Shown piece by piece: positions 35,182 through 50,100 of a stretch of 64,000 bases of DNA (positions within the stretch are counted from its first letter, which is position 1; each line of letters starts with the position of its first letter). This DNA is from Cyanoderma ruficeps. Lineage: Eukaryota; Chordata; Aves; Passeriformes; Timaliidae. The position numbers and the translations under genes are program-made. The stretch is taken from assembly GCA_008694505.1 (NCBI GenBank), contig VZDJ01007747.1:37417201-37481200 (forward strand). The letters run 5' to 3'. Below the pieces are notes generated by a model. The model searched no databases. It saw only the letters and a program-made list of their open reading frames with translations, and was not told the DNA's origin.

Positions 35182-38100
35182 GAGTTAACGAGGCTTGTTT
35201 GAAGCCAGCAAAGGGAGTGACAAAACAGCTAGTGATTACAAGGGTTGTGAAAAGGGCTGTGCTGAGCCATTAATCAGACAAAAAAAGAAGAAAACAAGTA
35301 GTACTGATTTAGGGAAGTTTTTCCCTTCTGTTTTCTAAGTATGAAATTCATGCTTAGGATTAAACTAAACCATTTTAGAAGTGAGATAAAACAGTTTTAT
35401 GAAAGGTTAAAGATGCTAAATGGCAGAGAGAGGAAATAAGAGGGAAACAAGTTTTATTCATCTTGCTCCCTGGCCATGGAGTTCATTCCATCTTCTGTTG
35501 AAGGATGCATTAACCTGTGCTCCCTGTCTCCTGGAGTGACAATTGTTCACCAAGCCATCTTCTCCCAGGTGAATACACACATTTCTACTTGTTCTTCCCC
35601 TCCTACTCTCAACACAATGAGAAATCAAATACCATACCCCTGAGCTGGGGTAGGATGGAGGGTAATTTCTGCAGGTTCCTGTAGCCTGCTCTGTCATGTC
35701 CACCAGCAACAATGCTCAGGAATTTGAAGGCAGAAATTAAAGCAAGTGTGTGATACAATAAGCACAACTAGGCTGTTCAGTGGATTCCAGAATCCTACTG
35801 GCAGAAGAATATCTAGCCACAAAAGTAAGCAAACTTAAGTAAAATACAAGGGATTGGTTTTTGTTGTTTTTGCTATGGTAGGTTTTGTTTGTTTCTATTT
35901 ATGTTTATTTTTTCCCTCTCCAGATGTGACAGGTGGCTTGAGTAAAGTGAGAGCCCGGAAGTGTTTTCCCCACTCTCCCCCTGGTTGCCCCAAATATGGA
36001 GAGTAATTTATGAAAAAAGCTGTTGAGAGAGGAATTTCAGAAGTAATATATTTACCTAATGTCCAGATACTGGATAAAGGAATTTTCAGTTAGTGATGTT
36101 TATTTTTCTCTTTAATCAATGCCCCTTTCAAATGGGCAGAACCCTCTGATTAGGTCCTGTGTTTTTCATGTTTCTGAATTTAAAATATTTGTGGCTTCTT
36201 TTCCCCTTTTCAAGTGCTTGAATTATTTGAAATAATTCCTTATATAAACATTTGTATTGATACATTGATGTGCCTGATCATGCAATGAAAGTGGCTACAA
36301 AGTCAGTGAAAGCTAACTTAATTTTCCTTTCTATGAATAAAAATACTGGAATATTTGTCCAGTTCAGACAGAAATATTGTCTTTCCTTGTTTTCCTGTGC
36401 TATTTTGACTGCTTCCATTGTTTGCTACTTTCCTGCTGCATTGAGAAGATCCTAACATTTTAATAGGCAAGAAGAAGGTGAGTGAAGGATGCTAATGAAA
36501 GCCTTCATTGAAAAATATAATATGTATTATTATAGGTTTCCCATGAATGAGAGTATTCTAACAGGAACCCTGGACCTGCCTGCCAGTGGTGCCAAGACCT
36601 CCCTTTCACTAGGACTTATTTTAATAATTTTCTTGGACTTGAAGTAATGAACTGAATATAATATTCAAGTAGTGTTGAGTATCATCATTTTGTGTAAATG
36701 ACATTGCATTTTCACTTCTTTTTCCCCTTCTTAATGAAGCCTATTTTTGACTGCTATGCACTAAGCAGCCTCCCTGAGTGAGCCACAGAGTGACAGCACG
36801 CAAGTGCTTCAAGTGAAAAGTGAAACGCTGATCAGAAATTATCTGTGTGTGGCTTGTTTTTTTTTCTCCTTACCACTCTTTACTGCCTTGCATTCAGTTT
36901 TCACTGCCATATTTATTTTGGCTGTCTCCATAACCCTGCTGTGGCCTCTGTCATCAGGGTGGTATATTTTTTCCCTGCCTCGTGTATCTCCTCTGTTTAC
37001 TTCACAGAACTGAGCAAGACCAATGTTGATCTGAATGTCTATTCACAGCTATGTTTACTGGCAGTATTTTCCCATGACAAAATTATGTTTTCTTTTCTCT
37101 GGCTTTTAACCAGTTCCTAGTGCATAACAGGACTTAATTTTCTATCCATTTAACCTGCTTTCCCCTCCTCATTTTTTTCAGTATTTCTGTCCAGAATTAG
37201 CTTTATATGCATGGAAAATGCTTTTAGACATTTTAATAGTGTTTTCCATGGACTTAGGCTTCTAAGGAGGATCTCTGGATCCACTGCACCCAGAAGAAGG
37301 AAAAATATATCCAGCCTAGGATATTTAAGATGTTGGTCTTGCCATGTCACATCACTGTCAGTACATTTCTGGAGTTGTCTCCCAGAGTTGAGGATGAGGA
37401 AGACACTTCCCCAGAAGACCAGGAACAAGCTCTTTCTAAACTGATAAAACTGCTACAGTGAGTTGGGTGCTCTGAATTCCTTCCATTGTCAAGGATACCT
37501 ACCTCTAAACACCTGAGTTAGCCAAGCTAATACTGCCTAAAGGGTTGTCTTGTCTCTGAAATGGGGCCTGCTCCATGTGGTGAATCAGCCTCAACTTTTG
37601 TAGGAGAAAGCAAGGAAGCTCTGAAAAAGTTGATGCAGCAGTTCTGTCTCTTGCTTTTTTCTGATAGACCTACAGTGCAGCAGGAAGTTACAGAAATTTC
37701 ATCTGCTTTGGGGCTGAGTGCCTTAGGGATTCTCTGTCATCTGGATCATTCAGCCTTGAAAAGGTTGCTTAGGAAAATTCTACTGAGTTGTCTTTTACAT
37801 TTTTCTGTACTGAGACACAATTGTTACCCTCATTAACAAATACCAACTGTGACCTTATATTAATACATCTAGGGATTGAAGTGATATTCAGACCCTTGCC
37901 TGCATTATGCAGAAGTATGCTGGAAAATGGAGAGAATGGAGATGCTTTGTCAGGTGAAATTTGTGGACTTTATGTAGGAAACAAATCTTACAAGGATGTG
38001 GCTGCTAATACATCTGATACCTGGATATTGCAGCAGCTTTCAGGAGAGAAGAGTTTAGGCTGTATAAAACCCTGACTGAAATGGAAAAACTTTGTGAGAT

Positions 38101-41042
38101 CCAGGGTCATGCCTCTAGTTTGCCAGGGTTGTGAATGTTTAACTAACAAGGAAAAATACCTTCCTTCTTTTGTGAACATTTTAAAAGGGTCTGGTTGTTA
38201 ATGCTGTCTTGTTTTCCATCCCTTCCTTGATAACTCTTATTATTATTAACAGCATTTGACGTGTGTGGGACTCAGCAAAAAAACTTGAGACATTGTTGAT
38301 TTTCTGCTGCTGCCTATGGATCAGGGAAGTGGCACACTGACACTGGGTGACAGATGAACTTGCCCGTAGCAAAATGCAGCTGCTCACAGATGTGTAAAGA
38401 TGAGACAGCAGCATAAGTGGCCTGTTAGGAGAAAGCACCAGGAATGTTCAAGGGGTTTTGGAGTTATCTGACCTATGCAATGGGAATGTTGGACGCTTGT
38501 TTCTTATAAGTAATTTGCTTGGCCCACATGAAAGGTTTTCTTCGAGGTAAACATAACTGAACACCAACTTTCTACAGGTGCACTGCAAGTGTATGAATAA
38601 ATAGTCTATCACAACTGAAATAGTACTGAATGCCTAGAGCATTCTTTTAGGATAACCCACTGCTGTGGTTTTCATTGATTTATTTTTGAGGGTCATAATG
38701 CATTCAGTTGTAACACATCTCATACACCTTGCATAATTCAATCATATAGTAGTAAGTTTCATGAAAATGGGAAATACTTAAAATACTTTGTTTAATAAAA
38801 TACTATAAGGTACTGGTTAATTTAAAGGCTGGTGAGTAAAAGTGTGAATTTAATTTTATATTCTAAGTGAATATTAATATTTATTGCCTCTAGTAACAAA
38901 AGGCAAGTCTGTTCTCAATTTAATGGACTCTAACTGAAGACTTTGAAATGTCAGCCCCCAATGAATTTAGTATGATAGGTTCAGCCACTATTTTTTGACA
39001 ATATGAAATCAAACCCAATATCTCATTCTCCTTGGGGAAAGAAAGGAGAAAGATTTGAACCAAAAGAATTGCTATCTGCCCTGTGCTGAGGAACTGTACC
39101 AAATCAAGCAGCTCCCTCACAGGGCTGTCGTTGTCTTGTCCAGATTTTATCCGGCAGTTGTGTCAGTGCTGTGTCTTCGCTTTCATCATTGTGGTGGTAT
39201 TTCTGTTTAAGTAGCCTTTGTGGGTAGCTAGAAAGCAAAGGGAACCATGTTTTTGCACCAGAAGACAACTTTCTGTGATCAGAGAACTGGACTGGCAGAA
39301 ACTGCCCACTCAAATGATCACCTCCATGGGGCATAAGTGCATCTATGGACAGAGCTGGGAGAGAGAGAGGTTCCTTTAAGGCCCTGATGAATCAGCCATG
39401 GTTATGAGGAAATAGTTCTTCAGAGTGCTTTCAGAGTGAAGCATAATGTTCCTCAACTTCTGGTATTTGTTATGTCCCAGTAAATATTCTGGTAAGGACA
39501 CAAGGCGCTTTTTTAACAGCTTAATATCTCCTTCTGCTTTATTTCTCTGCTTTTTGAAATGGAGCTACTTATCATGTGAGTTAATTAATTTTTAAAGTCT
39601 TAGCCAGTTGTAGCTTCATATCTCACTTTGAAACTAAATTCCATTATAAAAGTGCTGCTTCAAACTTATGAGTCTGATTTTTTTCATCTCACTTCCCTGC
39701 TCCTTTAAGTGCCACAGCTGCTAGATGGATTGCTTTCTTCTCTTCAGTTCTTAATGATGGTTTCTGAGACAAACATTATTTTTGAACCAAAAATAAGTTC
39801 AAATTAAAGTGAAATTTGGCTTCATCTAATAATTCTATCTATTGTTAAATAAAAGAGGTTGCAACCTTTATTTCAGCATTATCTGTACATGTCTTTCTTA
39901 AACTCTTGCCCAATTTCTGTTTGAAGAAAATAAATTGCAATTGAGCAAACTTGTTTATGAGTTTTTTGAGGTTAAATATTTTTGGAGCTGTGTCTTGTTG
40001 ATTTGAATGGGGTTTTTTGAACAGTGGCCAACTTGAAATAACATTTACTGTTGAGAATGATTTATCATTTGCCTTGGCCAGTGAAAATGCATGTTGCTCT
40101 TTCGAGCACGTCTCCATTTGGTTGCTTGCACTTCCAATCTTCTTTTAGAACCACATTCAGATTCACCTCAGCATGTAAGTGGGACAGTTCAAGAGTGGTG
40201 TGCCGTGACACCTGGAGAAGCTGTTTCTGCACAAGTACCTCCTGGCTGGGCTGAACCCCAGTTAGTGCATGGAGAAGGTTATAGCCAGGGCCAGCCACAG
40301 CCTTCAGCTGCTGCCTTCCCCCTCTGTGCTTGGAACTGTTTGCCTTCCCAAGATGGAAACTGCTGCACTGTTTTTCAGAGCTGAGCATTCTCAGAGTGCG
40401 GCTGATGGCCCTGCTGTGACACTGCTGTGTTGTCACCTGGCACCAGAGCAGACCGCTCTCTGCTTGATTCGAGGTGAAGGCTCCTGCCTACTCGAGGAGG
40501 AGGAGGAGGAGAGGACTGACCTTGTACCTCCAGGCTGTTTATTGCACAGAGACCAGTTATCCATAGTCAAATCTGCAGCTGCAGAGGTGCTTTCCTTAGG
40601 GCTGCCTTTAACTGCAGCATCAAGTTTAAGGCAAGAAGGAGAAAGTACACTCTCTCACAAGCTGGAATGAGATTTAACAGTGACTGAGATGTCCTGAAAT
40701 TTGAAATGCCTCAGACTAAAGACAGATTTTGGGTGACAACTGGGTAGGTTTTTAGTATTTAAAGTAAACAAACAAATATATTCAGCATTCCACTGTGTCC
40801 CTTGGTGTGCTGAACAACATTAATTATAGCACTGGATTTTAAACATTTGCATCTATTGAAATTGGCGTATATAGTAGATCATCTGGAAATCAGGAAAGTT
40901 AAAGAAATATCTGTTGCTTGAAATGAAGAGCATTCTTAGGTAACAAAGCCAACAGGAGAAAAGACAGTACTATTTGCTTTTTGTGACAGTGGTCCCATCA
41001 GTTCATTGCATCTGAATTGACTTGTTCACTATCACATCTTTC
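35182..41042. other. Gene-free single-copy DNA
   Basis: No mobile element recognised over nearly 6 kb. The most GC-rich and CpG-bearing part is 40080-40520, which includes a short GAG repeat at 40494-40512. A 26-base segment at 40149-40174 is flanked by a good acceptor and a perfect GTAAGT. None of the frames here (up to 133 codons at 40269-40670) carries a known motif. Confidence 0.5.
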
Positions 41043-41092
41043 TTCAAGTCTGTTTTGTTGTTTGGTTTTTGCTTGGTTTTTTTCTCCACCTG

Positions 41093-41121
41093 CCCCCTCA
41101 CCCCACCCCCCCACCCCCCCC
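41093..41121 (-). other. Strong G-quadruplex / i-motif sequence
   Basis: The plus strand has C-runs of 5, 4, 7 and 8 separated by TCA, A and A. The minus strand is therefore four G-runs of at least four with loops of 1, 1 and 3, which meets the strictest quadruplex pattern rules. It is preceded by a G/T tract from 41048. Confidence 0.85.
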
Positions 41122-44100
41122 AAATATATTTGTTTTAATTTATTTTTTACTTCTCTGGGCTGCTAACTGCTTTCCCAGTGTAGAAAAGCCGTGGAAGTAT
41201 ATGTAAAGTCACCCACTAAGAGTGACTTAGTGATTATCATTTCTCGTCCAGCATTCTGAGAATTGTGCTGTGGGAGCGTAAAATTTCACCTCCTTTACAA
41301 TTCTGTTGTAATGTGAAAATGTGAAACTCAGCAACAGATGCAAAATCTCACAGAGGTGTTTCATCTGGCTTCTGCCTTTTGGCATCATTTGAGTCTAGTC
41401 CAGATGTTAAATGGGAACACAATGATGGAGACTTCATCTTACGGAGATGGAACAGGTCTAAATGCCATTTGGATTCTACCAGACTATTAAAAGTAGGAGC
41501 AGGTGCCTCCTATTTGTGTTATAAAGTAAGAGAGCAGTGGCTGAGTTGTCTGAAGGTCCTGGTTATCTTTGTGTAAGTGTATTAGGGTCCTGCTCTGGTC
41601 CTGGGCCCTGCTCTGCCTGGCCCCTGGATTACAGCAGTTAAAGGGTCCAAGACAAAATGTAATCCCTGGGAGAGCTGAGGGAGTCATAAAAAGAAGAATA
41701 ACACAGAACATGAGCTTGAGGGTCCTAGACTTGGCCTGAAGTTTTACGAAATACTAATTTGGCATATCAACACTTGTTCCTTAGTTGTTATGGATTTAAA
41801 AAAAGTATTCTAAAATAAAATATTCCTTATTGATCTTCTTTGGATTGATTGTTTGGAAACAAACACTTACAGAAGTGTCCTAAGGAGTCTCAAAGGAGTT
41901 CTAGATTTCTGACAAGTTTTTAAATGTCTTAATTTCACATTTTCCCGGAGGTTAGCATTTGGGGATAAAGCCTGGGAAAGAAAATGTGATTTTGTTGGCA
42001 TCAACATATGGATAGTTTGATTTCTTGTTTGGCTTTTTGGGGTTTTTTTGTGTTGGGTTTTTTTTGAGGATTCTGAGTTACTTTTGGGAAACTGTCTTAT
42101 TTTTCTCCTTTGCAAGTTGGAAAGTTGGGTAGATTGGATTGATGTTGGAGTACTTGCAGAAGCTATTATTTTTCACAGTATATTAATTTTAAATTAAAAA
42201 TAACCTTTTTTTCTTGAAATGGAATTATTTACTTAAGGTCAAACTAATCTTTTAATTTTTAAATTTTTTTCTATGAACAGAACTGCCTTAAATTCATTTT
42301 TGACAGCTGTAAGAATGCTTATGTTTTCTATTCCTCATGCCAACACTGAGAAATGAAAAGAGAACATTCCAGTAATGTTCTTTGCACAAAGAGAAACCTG
42401 TTCTCCCAATGCTGATTAGCACTTTTTTTTTTCAAATCCTCTGGAGATCTTGGAATTACCTTGTTCTCTCTATTAAAATATTCAAATTCACCTATATAAC
42501 AGGGTTTTTTTACAAAAGAAAAGTATTCCTGCTCAGGTCCAAGACTCAAAATCCTGCAGCAAACACTAGATATTGCTTAGCAGACTTAATAGGCTTTTGC
42601 AATCAAGCTGCCAAAAAAAAAAAAAATCACATTTGTGTGAGACTTCGGGAGCATGAGGACAATAAGAAATTATGAAGTTGTTTCCACTAAACTAATGTGC
42701 TTTAACAATCTCAAGGTGAGTTTACCACTTTTCCTTTTAAATCCTGCAAATATTTTTGCCACTTCAAGTATTTAACTTGCTAAGTGTTATCTGAATTTGA
42801 CTTTTTCTGAACCAAAGTTTTTTTGCCTCTTGTGAGATCACAAAATTTGATTCATTTAGGTAGAATAGTTGTCATATTCTTTTCTCTGTCTAAACCCTTA
42901 TTGCAATTTCTTCCATGAGTGTTCATTTTATTTTAGGAAAAATTTATCATCTGAGATGATGAAAGCTACAATTTTCTCAGCAAGCTGTCAAACAACAGTT
43001 CTATTATCCTGTCATTTGCACATGAATAAAATGTCTGTTGGAACTAATAATAAATTTGCCTTAATTTTAATGTGACTGGTTTCTTGCTATCTCAAGGAAC
43101 ACTGCAGAATACTACAGGAAGTGCAGCTGAGCAGTGAAAATGTCATTTTGGCCCATCTTCAGTTACATGGGAATCCCATCACAATCTGGAAATGTTTATT
43201 AATGTATGTAAAGTATGGGAAATTAAGGTCTGTGCCAACTAAACTAATGTTTATTTAGCTACTCTGACTTAAGGGTGATAATATGTGAGTTTGAGTGTGT
43301 GAACTCCTGTGGACTGCTGGGTGAATAAACAATGTGACAGAGGTTTCACAGTGAGTTCATCACTGCTATTTGCTTTTTGTTGTGTTGGGTTTTCTTTCTT
43401 TGCTCTTCTTCCTGCTGTGAATATTCCTGAAAGACGGGATCTTTTTTTTTTTATGTTCCCTTAAATGTTTGAGTGAGATAGCCTTGTGAGCATGCTCAGT
43501 AAATACATAAATATTTCTATTTCAGATTCTCTTTTGGGTTTGGGAATGAGATTAGTCAAAGGGATGGGGGGAGAAGGGAGAGCATGCAGTCAGCTGGAGA
43601 AAAGATTAAATACTCTTTGATCATAAGCAGCAGGGCTGCTCTTCCCTTGCTGTGTCCTGCAGCTCTGATTTTAAAGTCCAAGAGCTGAGAAATACACAAT
43701 TTCCACTTCTTTTTCTCCAGCAACAGCTGTTGCTACCTGAAACGTGGAGGTCTTGATTTACAGGGAGGTTTGGAGCAGGACTGCCTTGCCAGGGTGCAGG
43801 CTGCTGCCTGAGAGCGAGCACAGGGCCTCCACATCCCTGCAGAGGTACCTGGTCTTTGGGGGGCCACAGCTGAAATTAGAAGGACTGCAAAAAAGTGACC
43901 CTGTGATGTCCCACCTTGTCGTGGGGTGTATGTTTTAAGAGAGTTTTATATAAAGCTGTAAAAACTTGCAAATGGCTGGATTGTCTTGCATGATTCTCCA
44001 GCTGATGGCTTTTTGTGTAGGATGTCCCTGGGCTGCAGACCCTTGGCTCTTAGGGAAGGCCAGTAGATGCTTTTACTCCCTGTGTAGTGTGTGGCATAGC

Positions 44101-47100
44101 TGGGTGCCACAGAACAGACAGGAGGCATCCTGGCCAGGTTATGGGAAATGCTAAAGGCAGAGATATGTCCTCAGCTGTGTCCCTAACACAGACAATCTAT
44201 CTGCGTCTCCACTTGTAATTCATGGCCCCACAAAAGGAGCCAAACCTTTTCTTTCAGAAATAAAATAGGATAAGCGTTGAAACTGATGATTATTTTTTTC
44301 TCCAGTGTCTGGAGCAGTCAATAGAAGCCATTCATATTTCTTCCCTGCTTTACTGCCTTAGACTGGCTTGTAGCTGGCATTCCTTTGGATCCAAATGGAT
44401 TACCGGTCTCTGTACCAATATAATCTCAGCCGTGTGGGAGCTATATAGAATCTCTACCCAAACATTTGTGGAAGTCTCCTGGAAGGCAGGAAATCTCTCT
44501 TTGGGCAGATCTGAATCCTCAGTCAGAACTCTGGCTTCCGAGGGAATGTGTAGGGAGAGATGGGCAGGGGAGAGAGGACAGGGAAGGACTGACAGGAATG
44601 CTGTGTCACTGGGTCACACTGGGCCAGGCCAGGGGACTGTCTGGGCAAGGATCTCTGTCTCAGAGCATCCCAGTCACCACTCCAAACCCTCAATAGAGCT
44701 CACTTTCTGACCGCTGTGCTAATCTTTCTTGTAAGTCCTGTGTCAGTGGCACGGTTCCAAACATGAGGCTGCTTTGGGCCAGCAGCAAGAGAACAAATGG
44801 GAGGAAGCAGCAGCACCTGCTGAGGTCCTACTGTTACACATCACCACTGTGTTTTGCAGGAGGTAAAGAATGTGAAGCTACTTCTGAGCTTCCTATCCTG
44901 ATAAGAAAAAAATCTTCTTTTGCCATCCAAGAAGAGTTTCATGGAATCTGTCAAACTATATTCAGTACCCAGGTCACAGTCAAATAAATGTTTAATATGA
45001 AAGATCTAAAATAACTGCCTTAACCTACCTTGTGAAATAGTGTAATATCTGGTGTGTTTTAAGCTACTGCTCAATGTAGCAAGTACATATGCACTTTGAA
45101 AAAATTATTTCTAGTGTGTAGTAAATACATAAGTTGGTGGGGCACACATGACAGAGACAACAGTTTCAATTACTTTCATATCATTAATATTTTTATTAAA
45201 TTTGCATCTCCTGGTTTGTTTTTTTTTTCTTACTGCAAGTGTGAAAAGGAATCCCAGGCAAAGTTCAGAGAATTTCTGAGATGCGTTGTTATTCCTTCAG
45301 CCCTTGTCTCCTACCCTTTTGTAAATATAGTGTAATATAAATATCTCCTACCACTTCTAATATAGCAAGCAGAGACACTTGATTGGATATGCAGATCTTG
45401 GGTTGTTTAGAAAGTTGTAGAATTAAACTGTCAATCACTAATCAAAGTTGTTAGTTTTTTGGTTTTTTTATAATAGAAGAATTAGTTTCAAAGCCTTTTG
45501 ACCTGTATAGCCCATTTAGGAAATAGAAACACTACAGTTTGAAGTACAAAACAATAGAAAGTTAACAAAAAATCATAAGATAATGGACTTTTTTGTGGCA
45601 AAAACTGTCAAATTTTTAAGTGTGAAACTAAGGTTTGTCCATTAGTTATAACAAAGGAGCAGTTGAATATCAAGGCCGTACCTGTGTGCATGACCTGCAC
45701 ACTTCAGTCCTGCACTCCTTGTCTGGCTCAAGGACTCTGGGGCTCCTCATAAGCACAGATGAGATAATTGCTGGTTTGAGACAAGGAACTTACTTGGAAT
45801 AGGGTGATTGACTACCCAGATAGACACCTGTTCAGCAAGATGTCTGATTAATTGTTGCAAGAACTCCTTTCCAGGTGGGAAAGTCAGAATGACCTGGAGC
45901 GTCCTTCCAGGCAGTTCCTGCTGTTCTTGGGTCAATTCCTGTGCTCGAGCATTTTAACGTCTCAAGTGGCCAACTGTGCTTTTCCTCCCACAGGCTCCAC
46001 CAGAAGTTCCTGTTGCACATATAGAGGTAAATGGGCAGTAGAAACTCTTACAGATGCAAAAATGGTCAAGTAGAATGAACTGGTTTTGCCTGTAGTGATC
46101 TGTAGCAATGGGTCCAGTATGGGCTGGAGTCGTCTTGTAGGATCATGGCTTACAAAAATTCAGGAACACAGTGGTTCAAGGAGTCACTGAAAATCTAGTC
46201 AAAGATTCTTGCAAGAGCTTCCTGTTGTCATCTGGACAGCAGCAACATGCTGTGCTCAAGAGTTTGATTCCACTCATTAGTTTTATCCTATGCCAAGACC
46301 CCTGGAGGCTGGTTAGGTTTGTTTGACAAGCACTCTTCCCACGACTGCCTGTGTAATATTACCTCAGGAACTCCCAGCCCATTTAAATGTGCTGTCCAGG
46401 TAGTCCTGAGCTCTAGATTAGTCTTTATGCCGTGATGAGTGTTTCACAGTCCTCATTTGAGCTGAAATTTAGAGATTCTGAGCTCAGCAGTGACTCGTGT
46501 AAGTTACCTGGAAGTAATGGACTCTGGTTCTGTGAAAATTAATTTCTGAATTCAGCTTTAGCAAGTGATAGTAAAGAATTTTCATCAGAAAAATTCCAAA
46601 TGGTTCTAATCACAATAGAAATGAAACTAGAATATCTTCCAATCTCTCAATCAAATTTTGTCAGGCATAACATATTCTCCCAAAAAATGTGAATTTTTTT
46701 AACAGTCACCTGATATCTGAAAAATCATTTGAAACAGGGTATTTGATGGAAAAATTGAAGTGAGGAATTCATGAACAGCTTAGAGGCAACAGTAGAAGAA
46801 GTTTCAAGAACAGAATTATTTGGATTTGTTACTTACTGACAGTTTAGGTGTGTGTCTGTTTTATTTTAGTTGTTTATTTTCAGATTTGTATGGCATCCAC
46901 TTACTAGAATATTCTAAATTACGAGAATAAGAAGCTGAGCAATTTTACTTGCTGGACCAGTTGATCTTAATTTCATCCCTACTCCCCTTGGTTGAAAAGG
47001 ATGTAGAGGTGATGTCTCATGTCTTAGATGCATTCTTTTATTTATTCTTTTTTTCAGTAGGAAAGATAAAATTGCCTGCATGGAGGCAGGCACTTCAGCA

Positions 47101-50100
47101 CTGACCTTTGGAAGAACTTGTATGACAAAGCCAAATACATATGTGACCAAAGGCTGATATTCACTAGAAAAAATATTGCATAGTAAGTTCTTGAAATATG
47201 GTTATCTTTTTGATATTAACCAGAAATTGAAGAATTTCCACTTTTTCTTTTTTTCACTCCTGGAGAATGGATGTTGTATAAATAGTTATGTTTTCTTTTC
47301 TTTTCCCAGTTCTGTTTCCTGTAGAGAAGCAGAGTTTCAAGGAGTTTGATTTAGGTTTCATTAAGAATTGGTAGAACTATTTATTTGTGTCACAACAAAA
47401 TGAATAAGTGGCTATAATATAGATATCAATTTCTTTTCCCAGGAAATGTTTATGCTGTTCAATGTCTATTTTTCCTTTTGTTTAGTTCTTTTTGCAAATA
47501 AAGTTAGCAGCTAACACATACAAGAAACAATCTCCCTCTGTGCTGTGTAAGTTGTTTTTCCAGTAGGATCTCAGACTATAAATTCCCTTCAGCTCTCGGC
47601 AAAAACTTCAAACTCTGAACCCTCCAATTATTGTTTAATATTATTCCAGAAGGGAAGAGTAAGGCCACAGGATGCTTTGCATTCTCCTGCTCCCTCTGTC
47701 CTTGAGCTGGTTTTGGTGCCACAATTGTATGTGTTGTGGTAGGAATAAATCTTATCCACCAAATACCTGGTGCAAAAGAACTTCTGCCACTGAAAATACT
47801 GGATTATTCTTTCATCACCCATTTATTCATTGTTGTTTGGTCTTTTCTGGCTTTGAAAAGATAAAACTTGTCACAGCTCAATTTTAGGATGAAGAAATAA
47901 AACTGTTAGATTGAATTGTGTAGATAAAAAGATCTCCTACCTAAAACTTCAGAAATCAAAGAGCATTTCTTGTTTCCACGAAGTCAGCAGTTCTATCACC
48001 ATAACTGCCAGGGATAAATTCCTTTCAGGCCTGAAGGAAAAGTGCTGTACAGCTCAGTGTGCCTGTCGAAGGGGGGAACCTGTCTCAAATAATTTGCTCA
48101 ACTGCAGGCTTTGCGTGAGACTTTGAGCAAATCAGCTTTGCTTCTAAAAAAATGAAGAGTAATAAAAGCCTTTCTGCATCTTCTTTTATTTTCTAAGCTG
48201 GAGGATGCAGAGCTTTTTAAGAAAGACACAAAACGTGATCTTTCTTTAAGTTCTGTATACGACCTAAAGAGTAGGAAATAGCAGGGGGTGCTATCCTACA
48301 TTGCTCCAGCCTGCTATTCCTACAGCCTTGGAATTTTCCCTCTGTGCACTTATTTTCCTGGTTTTGATGATGAATTCAAATTGGGAGGCTGTAGAATGCT
48401 GTTCTCCAATCCCCTCTGCATGTTGACTCAAGTCATGCTGCTCCCAAGTTTGTAACTCTCCAGGGGATGGGATTTTCTGAGAGCCTGGATTTATAGTGCC
48501 TGTGTCCAGTGGTAATAGAGCATGATGAATGGAAAAATAAGAAGGGTCATTATGATTTTTAGCTGCTTCCTTTTATATGAATGTGTTAAACTGTGACTAG
48601 GCCATATTCTTAAAATGAAAGATAGGTGAGATCTTAGAGAAAGGTTTGTTTTTATCTATCTGCATTTTCTGTCATTTTAGTCTGACAGCTTTTGTCATAG
48701 TTTGGTAAGAAAAAAGGTGAACAAAGTGTGCCTTTTCATTTAAATTTGGTTGCTTATTGCACATCAGCAAGCGTGGTTTTGTTTCTTAAAAGAAGACTGA
48801 AAATAGTATTTTAGATTGCAAGGTGGTAATTTATTTCTATCCCAAAATTTGGGTTACACTTATCTTGCCTCTGAGTAATAACTTTACAATTCTACATTGA
48901 TATACAAAACCAGGTTTGCTCTAAGCCACTCAATTTTTCAGGGCTGTTCATGGCTATCATAAACTAGATATATGTACACCTAAATTGTTCCCTGCTTGGA
49001 AAGAAACCTCCAAAGTGCACTGTGAGAAAGGACAAGGTGTTAACCATTTCACTGATCTGTTTGCCACTGCTTGCTTTGGCTTCCCCTGCTCCAGGCTCTG
49101 GGGTGCTACCACCTTCTTTCCAGATGCCACAGAGATTGTCACACCTTGCCCTATGCCAGTTTAGCCCACTAAACCTGCCGAAACATTATCTGGGTTTTTC
49201 TGCTGGGCTGCTGAGCTGAGTCTGCTCACAGAGTCTTCCAGCAGCTGCCAGATATGTCAGGTTAAATTATGAATGAGCATGACTGACAAGGTGAAAAGAG
49301 AAAAACAGAAAGGTAAGGAAACAAAAGTCAGAAATACCTTTTGACTCCTATTTTTGAGGGTGATTGACTGTCTTGTCTTGCACTGGGGGACAGCCCCCAA
49401 TAAGGGGAGTCAGCAGACTCAAGCATTAGACCATGAACTCTCATCTTCCTTAGTTCACAGAAGTCACTGAAGAGGGGAGCCTGCTCTAGGAGGTTATTTG
49501 GGAAAATAATGACTAATTTCAGGAATACCTCAGAGGGACAAGTCTCCTCTCACTGAGTACTTTATGCATCTGGAGCAACCAGGCTCAAAAAATTAACCTA
49601 TCCAATACTTCCCCTAAAGTTTTGTTCTCTCAGGTCTTTCCCCTGAAGTCCTGTTCTTTGGCCTCTCCCTCCCTTACCAGTGCTGCCTCTGGTGGGGAAT
49701 GTTTTGTGTCCTGGACCTTTCACGACAGCTGGGCTCTGCTGTTTGTAAATTGACTACAATTTATTGTAGACCTCCCCCGTGTCATGTAAGAGGTACAGAG
49801 TTTGCCATTTCACATGCTAGGAATGATAGCCCAGTTGTCCTTTTAAACGTGCCCCTTGGTGCTTCTGTAGACAAGGGAGCCGTGATAATTTTACTATTTT
49901 TCCACTGTGCTTAAGAAAAAAAAAAAGATGAAATTTCTTCTGGCTCCCACCCCTCCCAGTTTTCAAAATGTTCAAACTGAAGAGTTTTAACTGCCTGAGA
50001 CATATTAAAATTCACAGTGGTTGTAGGGCATAATCTGGCCAAGAGTGTAATGTCTTCCCAACACCTTTGAAGCAGTGCTTTTAAAACTTCCTTATTTTAA

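Noticed and set aside
40269..40670. A 133-codon plus-strand frame with a run of glutamates
   Set aside because: The glutamate run is a translated GAG simple repeat and no domain is visible.
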